From assembly GCA_001600415.1 (NCBI GenBank), contig BCJX01000009.1, positions 354,074 to 418,073 on the forward strand: DNA of 64,000 bases. Direction: 5' to 3'. The position numbers and the translations under genes are program-made. Within the stretch, counting starts at the first letter, position 1. The number at the start of each line of letters is the position of its first letter. This stretch comes from Pascua guehoae. Its lineage: Eukaryota; Basidiomycota; Tremellomycetes; Trichosporonales; Trichosporonaceae. The notes under the pieces are model-generated. The model had not been told where the DNA came from, did no database searches, and saw nothing but the letters and a program-made list of their open reading frames with translations. Positions 57,005 to 64,000 of this stretch are shown piece by piece.

Positions 57005-57091
57005 TGGACGAGTTAGGAATCGAACCAAAGACCTCGTCAATTAGGCAAGCAACTTGCTAATGACGCGCTCTACCAACTGAGCTACACGCCC
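57005..57091 (-). tRNA. tRNA-Ala (AGC) with 14-nt intron
   Basis: An 87-nt cloverleaf with anticodon AGC, anticodon stem CGTCA/TGACG, and the G3-U70 wobble that marks tRNA-Ala. A 14-nt intron follows position 37. The acceptor stem has a T-T mismatch at 6:67 and the T stem a T-T mismatch at 51:63, so slight decay is possible. The gene is bracketed by an 8-base inverted repeat (agtgtgga, tccacact). AAAAA at 56997-57001 serves as minus-strand terminator. Confidence 0.85.
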
Positions 57092-57535
57092 ATCCACACT
57101 CCTCTGTGTTTTTGGTCGTTTACATTTGGTATGTGCGCTCTTCTCCCTCCCAATCCATCCTTGCGGATGTGGCCTCCGATGCTGTGGAGGGCGCATCTTC
57201 GTTCCACAACACCAACTCGCACCACGACCATGAGCTACTGGCTGAGGTTTGACCGACCTTCGCCTATCTGCCTCAGCGTCAACAACACTTGATGGACGCA
57301 GAAAGCACCATGTTCACAACCCCTCATCTCTCATCCACGAGGAGCCACCTTGGACACAACGGCAGCCTTGCATCGTTCATCGTGTATTCATTGTACATTC
57401 GTGTATTAAATTTCACATTATCATTAATCACGCCCATGGGCCACTTGACATCTGCCTTCGCCGGTGTGGCGTGCAGGAAACACTCGACTACTCGACTCCT
57501 CAGCTCCTCGACTCATCGACTCCTCGACTACTCTC
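57092..57535. other. intergenic, short ctcgact repeats
   Basis: No gene is seen. Repeats of the type ctcgact(c)cct lie at about 57483-57530, directly before the stop codon of the SP-RING gene (minus strand). Confidence 0.55.
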
Positions 57536-59732
57536 CTACTGGACGACATGAGCAGCCGACCACGTCGCTGCCTCCGCCTGCTTGTGCTCGGCCGCCGTCG
57601 CGTCGGCGGTAGCCTGGGCCTCTTCATCGGGCTGAAGTCAGCAAAGGAACCTGTGTCCGGGTCGAAGACTGGGTGATGACGACGTACGATGAGCGACATG
57701 ACGTTGATGGTCGCCTGACATCCAACGACGGGGCAAGGAGCGCCGACAACGGGGAACGAGAGGACGTACTCCATGACTGGCGTGTACGAGTACAGGTGGC
57801 CGCAGGTCGAGCTGGTACAAGTCAGTGTTGTCCACAGGAGAAGGTCGCGTTCAGACGCCGTGGGTGGCCGAGTGCGATGTCCTCACCTTCGGTGCGCGTT
57901 CTCCAGCGTCTTGTGGGAGAGGGGACACTGGCACGACGGCTTCACCTCGGCGTTGAGGTATCCAACGGAGACCGTGTCGGCGGTGGTCAGTGCAGGGAGA
58001 CCGTCGCTTGTCAGCAGGGAGGCGACTGAAGTGTCGATCGGGTGGGGGACTGTGGAATCAGTGAAGGAAACCGGGAATGGTATGTACCTTTAGAGCCCTT
58101 GTCCTTGGACTCCTTGACGTCCTTGCATTCCTTGGCGTCCTTGGAGTCATTCACATCCTTGGAGTCCTTGGCGTCCTTAGAGTCGTTGACATTAACGTCC
58201 TTGGCCAGCTCGACGTCCTCGACACCCTCCGCGTCCTTGGCGACTTTGGTCTCCGTCACCACTTCGGCATTGGCGGGCTCGCTGAGGTGGTAGTGGGTGA
58301 CCTCGTGCTGGACGGTTTCGACGATCTCAACCTGAACAGTCCCATGGGTGGCATTGTGGCGGTCGCCATCGTGCTCGACGACGTGGTGCTCCGAGACCTT
58401 ACGCTCGACAATCTCGACGAAGATGGGGTTATGCTCATTGCCGTCGGCATCGAAAATGCACTCTGAAGCGATAGGCTCTTGGGGCGCGTTCTCGACAAGC
58501 TGGGCCCAGACGGTGCGAAGCTCATTGCCGTCAGCGTCGAAAATGGAGTCGGAAGAGAGAGGCTGTCGGTGCTTGGCATCGTGCGAGGTGCTGGTGGTCT
58601 CGCCGGGTGGAATGTCCTGATGCACGACGTTGCCCTCGGGTGTCTTCTCGACAAGCTCGGCCCAGATGGCGCGAAGCTCATTGCCCGCGGAGTCGACAAA
58701 GCAACCGGAGGCGACAGACTGGTGGGCCATGTCATCGTTCGAGGCGCTGGCGCCCGTGGTGTGGGCGGGGGGTGGAGCGTCTGGGGGCACAAAAGTGCCC
58801 TCGGGTGCAGTTGGCTGCTGACGCTCCTTCTCGACGATGCAAACATGCTCTGCGTGGATCTCGTTGCCCTCAGAGTCGACAAAGCAGTCGGGAGCGACAG
58901 ACTGCGTCTCGTCGTTCGACGTGTCCGTCTCCTTGTTGAGCGCCTCCTTGTCGTCTGTTGCGCTCACGGGCGCGCCTCCCTCCTTGGTCTGCGCGCCGTC
59001 TTCACCAATGGCGCCCGTACCCTTTCCGTCATCGCCGGCTACGCAGTTGTGCCAGACGTCCAGGGCTCCAGGCACATCGCCCTCCATAGTCTCGCCATCC
59101 TGGATGGTGCCCTTGTCGAGGGCAACAGTATGAGACTTGACGTCATCGCCGCCCTCGATCGGGGCGTTGTTGACGTCAACGTCCTTGGTCTGATACTCGG
59201 TGTTCTCGACATCGGGCGAGACAACGGCGGCCTACTTGGCAGTGTCGTTCGGGGTGGCGAGGGGCTCCTCGCCGCGGGACTGTCGGGCGTCACTGGGGTC
59301 CTGGGTAACGACAGCAGTGTCTTTAGCCTGCGGCTCCGTCTTCTCGATCTCGGTGGTGGCTTGGTCGGACTTGTTGGCGACGTCGCTGGTCGAGACGGAT
59401 GGCTCGTCGCCGCTGGGCTGAGCGACAGGAGGAGACTCAGTAGCGTTGGTGGCAGCTGTCTTCGAAGCACCCTGGGTAGCGACGTTAGACTTGCTATCCT
59501 TAGGCTCGGAAGCAGAGGTAGAGTCTTTGCTGCGCTTGTCAACAGCCTCGTTGCTGGCCACGGGGCTCTGGGCCTCCTTCGCGTCGGTCCAGACAATGTC
59601 GAGGGAGGACTCAGTGGGTGGCGTGACCTTGAGGACGGGACGCTTGAAGTTTGACTCCTTTGAGTCGTCGTTGTCGCTGTCGCGACACGGAGGATGCGGG
59701 GGGGTGACGGGGCGGGAGTTGCGGTTGCCCAT
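57536..59732 (-). CDS. low-complexity repeat protein ending in an Nse2-type SP-RING, with in-frame TAG
   Basis: Exons 58088-59732, 57887-58049, 57688-57811 and 57536-57631 join in frame to 675 positions, one of which is a TAG (codon 167, 59232-59234). The N-terminus MGNRNS fits the N-myristoylation rule. Residues up to about 350 are acidic and Ser/Thr/Lys/Asp-rich. Four diverged units of the type FDADGNELRTVWAQLVE follow (plus coordinates 58414-58890), then a KDSKD-rich stretch. Residues 588-648 match the Nse2/Mms21 SP-RING finger: CPLSHKTLEN (C590), C606-x-H608, C629P and C634, ending SLIPDEEA. In Nse2 this finger acts as a SUMO E3 within the SMC5/6 complex. Nse2 proteins are normally short, so the long front part is unusual, and the 38-nt intron joining the two parts is short. 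Either one gene with a nonsense codon, or two genes. Confidence 0.6.
58414..58890. repeat. four diverged protein-coding repeat units
   Basis: Four copies of a roughly 20-24 codon unit on the minus strand with the core (F/I)(V/D)D(S/A)xGNE followed by a (V/I)xxVE ending. The first two are further apart than the last two. The units are part of the SP-RING gene. Confidence 0.75.
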
Positions 59733-60365
59733 GGTGGAGGATTACAGTGTGGTGAAGTAGATGATGAGGAGGCTGATGTGAAGGTTGATGTGACGATAAG
59801 TCGGGGGATATGTATGGAAACGAGGACGCAAGGAAGTGCTGGGGGATATGCGATGCGCAGAGTGATTCGATGGCCACACGCTTTGTGATGCTCATGTTCG
59901 GTGCCGACGACCCATCACACAACAGGCCGTCATCGGTCTTATTGTCCGTCGCGTGGCGTCAGTCGTCAGTTGTGCACTTACGCCCCACCCCTCTGGCTCT
60001 CGGGTAGTGTCGGCCCCATGGTGATGAGTTTGCAGCAATGCACTGGACGAGGAGGATGTGATGGACAAGTCAACTGGGAACAGGTCGACAAGAGGACGAG
60101 TTTTTTGTGTGCGACAAACAATTGCACTGGCATGACGACATCTGTGACGCGCCCTTTGCAAGTCACGTGAGTGCCGTGGCATCCGTGCGCCAACACACCC
60201 ACACAACTCTTACTCGACAACTGGACACTTGTTCATTCCCATTCATCTCATCTGTTGTTATGTTGCTATTATGACCCTTGGAGCCATCCGCCTCGACTTG
60301 TTCACTTTAACCACTACCGCGATTTCTCAGTTACCACCATCGAATCCCGCCTGAATCTCCTCCAA
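59733..60365. other. intergenic
   Basis: Promoter of the SP-RING gene (transcribed leftward) and 3' flank of the ferric reductase gene. No gene is seen. Confidence 0.5.
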
Positions 60366-63107
60366 CTACCAGCCAAATGCCTCCTCAAAGTACTCGAGCG
60401 CGCCGCCTGGCACCTGGCCCTCACCGGAACCATACGAGCTGGCAACCGACTGGCGGAGGTCGTCCATCATCTCCAGCGGCCCACACGCGAGGACGGCCAG
60501 GCGCTCGGCGCCCACGAGCTGTCCGATCTCGCGCGATACGAGGTCACGCATGTGCGGGCGGCCCGAGGTAAGACGGGTCGAAGGGGCATTGTCGTTGGTG
60601 AGCGCCGTCTGAGCCTTCTCCTTGTCCGGAGAAGCAATGTTGTCAGACGCCTCGGTCCCGCTCGTGACGCTGCTGCCTTCGCCGGCCGACTCGGCGTCCC
60701 CACCCTTGCGCGCGAGCGCGTCGACTACGGTCTGGGCAGTCGCGCCGTCCTCGCGCGTGACGTAGATCTCGAGCGTGACGTGGTTCGTGTTGTTGGGAGC
60801 GAGCTCGTGGCAAAGTACGTCGGCTGCGTACTCGGCGTGCTTGACGACCCAGACGACAGTAATGTGGCGCACGCGGTGAGTAACGGGGTCGCGGTCGTCG
60901 TTGGACGCCTGCTGGGACTTGTGGCCGTGGGCGTTCTTACGGAGGGAATAGACGTATGGGAGGATAGCAGTGATACCGCTCCCGCCAGCGATGAGGAGGA
61001 CGTGATCATACGACCCCACGGGGTGCGAGCTTCCGTATGGCCCCTCAAGAAGGACACGCATGTTGGTCTGGGCGGATCCCGAAGCCGAAATGTTGGCGGC
61101 ACGCTGCTGCTCGGCGCGCTCGATGCGCCGCTTGAGACGCCGCGTAGCGCCACCCTGGGGTGCCATGAGGAAGTGGAGGGTCGTACCCTCGGCCGTCTTG
61201 TCCCACGACGCGAGTGTGAACGGGTGGTTCTCCCAGGGTGTGAGCGAGCGTGGCGTGTAGAGGAAGTAGTATGAGCCAGGGCGGGGAGTGGCCGGGAACG
61301 ACGAGCGGATCGAGAGACGCACGAGGCCGGCGTCACCGCCCGTCAGCATCGCTACCGTGTTGCGGCCGCCCGAGAAGAAGGTCTTCCACGAGCACATGAC
61401 GATGCGGACGATGCGGAGAAGGCGGTCAAAGGACTGTTGTCAGCGTTGCCCAACGTCCAGGCCACCTTCATGGCAACTAGCACTCACCCAAATTGCCACA
61501 CATGCCCAAAGATAACCGTCGTAGTCGTCAATGAAGACCTCGACATGGTAGAAGAGCAAGACAAGTGTCGCCAACGCCAGAGCGATGTGGACGAGCAGGA
61601 AGAACTCGTACAACTTCTGACGAAGAGGGAGGATTGAGAACGGCAGAAGGAGGCACATGGTCACAGTCGCCTGAGGTTAGAATGACGTGTGTCGACTAAA
61701 GGACAATGTGCTCCATCACCAAGGACTCACAAAGACACCCGTTGCCCAGTACCGTTCCTTGAAAGACTCGGCAAGATAGTCGCGTTCGAGCCATGTGTAG
61801 CCACTTCGTGTTAGCAGTGGAACCAGCGCACTGGACGAGGAAACACTCACGCGGAATGGGCAATGGCTTGGATGGTCGCGACACGAGCAACCCAGCGGTG
61901 GAACAAGTTGAGGGATTCTGAGGTCAGAAGGCTTTCGACCAGAGAAACTCTATGTTTCAACTCACGGTAGGACCATCCGGTCAGCCACATGAGAATGTCG
62001 TTGCGCCCAGCAAATACCCAGAGGAGGGGGAGGTTGTAGAACGACATGATACCGGTGCGGTCCGAGAAGTACCGGACCCATTGAAGTGTCTTATCGCCGG
62101 GCCAGCTGAATGTCAGTGCTGGTGTATGCAGCGATACCGTGGCTGTACGCACTACATGTTTGTGTCCCAGGTTTCGTAGTTTGTAAACGACCAGACAACG
62201 TTGAGGAGCACGTAAATGAAGATCTTCTAGGTAAGGTTCCGCCTCACAATTCAAGGTATGAAACACAGCAAATGCTCACCAAGATTGCCTGGATGCGAGT
62301 CGGAACAGAGAACCATCCCCAGGGCTGCTGGTGGCGGTACCCAAACAAGGCAGGCATGGAGATGTTGCGGCGGTACCAAGCGTTGAGCTTCGATCCCAGC
62401 GAAGGCTGGCGCAGAGGTGCGAGATGCATGTCCTCCGGGTCGCCACGGTGAAGTCGAGCTGCGACCAGGAGCAGCATGCGATTGCCAATGCCAACAATCA
62501 GCATGATTGCTAGGAGGAGGTACAGGGCCCAACCGAAAGCATGGTGCTGCTGTCAGCTGTTGTTTAATGTGTCAAGTGGTGAGTACCTTGGTGTAGTTTC
62601 TACCCGCCAAGTGCCACAGCCCGTACTCACATGAATCATCTGCTCAATCCACACAGCCTCTGTGCGGTAACCGTCGTCATAGTTCTGTTGGGTCGGGATG
62701 ATGGTGTTGTTAATGATTTCGGCAGGAGGGTTCAGGACGTCGACGGTCTGAACCTCGCTTTTGTTGACCTTTGCCCGCGCCTCCTCAATAGTGGGTTTGT
62801 ACTCGACACCAGTCTCGGAGTACTTGACAGCGTTTTTGATCATTTCCTTCCATCCTTCCTCGATATGCGCCTCCGAGTCGCAGTATGTGTCGAGACAGAC
62901 TATCATCGAGGTCAACCAGTAGTCGGACTGAAAGTGTGCGTTGTAATAGTCGAGGGACGCATTCGTGTCGCCGAAGGTAATGAGACCGACGCCATCGCTG
63001 CATGCACCGTAGCAGAGGTTCTTGGGCACCGAGGTGTACACAACCTTGTCCGCGGCGACGAGAGGCGTGATGGCCCCGACGAGAAGGGTGAGAGGGAGCC
63101 ACATCAT
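60366..63107 (-). CDS. ferric/cupric reductase, NOX-type membrane oxidoreductase
   Basis: Eight exons (62631-63107, 62280-62546, 62153-62223, 61966-62105, 61851-61917, 61731-61803, 61488-61670, 60366-61433) give 781 residues. A signal peptide (1-19) and a large extracellular region with several NxT/S sites precede the membrane core. Two His pairs with 13-residue spacing (H325/H339 and H393/H407) bind the two hemes. FAD binding is shown by HPFT at 496-499 and NADPH binding by [10 protein letters not shown] at 572-581, with CGP near the C-terminus. The enzyme passes electrons from cytosolic NADPH to Fe(III) or Cu(II) outside the cell before uptake. Exons 2 and 3 each have a possible alternative acceptor that would add one residue. 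A charged Lys/Glu/Ser/Thr insert lies between the NADPH motif and CGP. Iron-responsive regulation is likely, but no site is identified. Confidence 0.94.
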
Positions 63108-64000
63108 CCTTTTTTTTGGTCTCTTCCTGCGCCAAGATCCGTTTCTGGTCGCTGTTGAGTAGGCGAAGAGGAGGGGGGGAAAGGGGGGGCAGAGAAGAGT
63201 GGGGACAGGTCGTCAAGGCGCAGCGATTTAATGCATCCAGTCACTGCACTCCACTGGTGGGTGCTTGTCATTCTCTCTCAACCTGTTGGCCACTGCTATC
63301 GGCCGAATAGCATGTCTTAAGTCTGAAAGACAAGCATGAAAAAAAGAAGAAGACTCACCACTTCTCGCCGGCGCCACAAGGTGACAAGGTGGGCGGCCAC
63401 TCTGGCTCTGATCTATTATTACCTCTGCAGGCGTGCCTTGGCATCGGTAGTCAGGAACACTGTGGGGCCTGTAAGTCTCCGAAGCGATGCGAGAGCCGGG
63501 TGCGGGCTCGCATGCTGGCCTGGCGAATCAAAACATGAGATAAGCCTGAAACGTTCCCCGAGTCGGCCGACCATAAAGTGTAATGTCAGTTTCCTGGATG
63601 GAAGGTCGTTCTGGCCAGTCCGCTAGAGTCTGACCATCCGCAGTCGGCCGACTTGCGACATTTGCAGCGTCTGTGGGTCCAGTCCTCTGTGACTGCGTGC
63701 CAAGCAGCGGATCCTTGTAAAAGTACAGGCACTGAATTTAAACATAGAACCCGTGAGAGCCAGCCAAGTACGGCCGGTTCCTGTCCCAGGCATGTCTGTC
63801 GCTGTCCAAGCATGTGTTGGAAGCCAGGTACATCTGGGAGAGGGAAAAGTCTGTCTGATCGAGACCGGCGGAGTCGGCGGGTGTGCAAGCGGCCGAACTA
63901 ATGTCGGAGCGAATGAATCGGCAGTTTCGTTGGTCGAGTAGTGCACTTTCAACAATGTCCTCCCCCCCCGAAAGGCGTCGGAATGTTCCTGGGCCGGCAG
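63108..64000. other. upstream region of the ferric reductase, no gene seen
   Basis: The stretch directly before 63107 has a T-run on the plus strand and then G-rich sequence (pyrimidine-rich leader on the coding strand). The remainder to the window edge shows no supported gene. Confidence 0.5.

Noticed and set aside
58077..59654. Long plus-strand open frames opposite the SP-RING gene
   Set aside because: They are mirror frames of a GC-rich, repeat-rich coding strand. Splice sites, SP-RING cysteines and start context all favour the minus strand.
1..64000. Biosynthetic gene cluster built from TrpB, the FAD monooxygenase, the sterol desaturase-like enzyme and transporters
   Set aside because: There is no backbone synthase (NRPS, PKS, terpene cyclase or prenyltransferase) in the window, the genes are separated and mixed in orientation, and most are ordinary single-copy metabolic types.

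Overview
The window is a eukaryotic, almost certainly basidiomycete, nuclear contig. The genes are GC-rich at third positions and cut by many short introns (mostly 43-75 nt, GTGAGT/GTAAGT/GTGCGT donors, CTAAC/CTGAC-type branch sites about 10 nt before AG). One secreted protein carries a CPL1-like domain, a family I know mainly from Tremellomycetes. I would place it among Tremellomycete yeasts, perhaps Trichosporonales, but the placement is inference. All gene models were assembled by hand by joining exons so that the frame stays open and the family motif is restored. No transcript data or database search was used.

Layout. 1-4.3 kb: an AidB-type acyl-CoA dehydrogenase cut by the window edge and a small repeat-built GPI-like surface protein. 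5.7-14.7 kb: a free-standing tryptophan synthase beta chain, a Baeyer-Villiger-type flavin monooxygenase, a DUF1349 protein and a sterol desaturase-like enzyme. 15.3-19.3 kb: a coiled-coil protein and a monocarboxylate-type MFS transporter. 23.0-24.3 kb: a secreted CPL1-like protein. 25.9-26.6 kb: two tRNA genes. 30.1-40.2 kb: a single-pass membrane protein, a secreted Asn/Gly/Thr-rich protein, a coiled-coil protein and an unrecognised basic/Pro-rich protein. 41.9-46.4 kb: an ETHE1-type persulfide dioxygenase and a DUF1275 membrane protein. 46.8-47.6 kb: two more tRNAs. 50.6-53.2 kb: a small cysteine-rich secreted peptide gene with an in-frame TGA, and an allantoate-permease-type transporter. 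55.6-57.1 kb: a TauD-type dioxygenase and tRNA-Ala. 57.5-63.1 kb: a long low-complexity protein that ends in an Nse2-type SP-RING zinc finger and has an in-frame TAG, then a ferric reductase.

The genes do not form a recognisable pathway or cluster. They alternate with gene-poor stretches of 1.5-3.8 kb that look less GC-rich and hold no convincing coding sequence. The most unusual signals are an inferred 2-nt exon in the DUF1349 gene, a separate tryptophan synthase beta gene where fungi normally have a fused enzyme, two genes with exactly one in-frame stop, five tRNA genes that all appear to have introns (one only 6 nt), and C/G homopolymer tracts sitting inside introns, two of them at or near assembly N positions.
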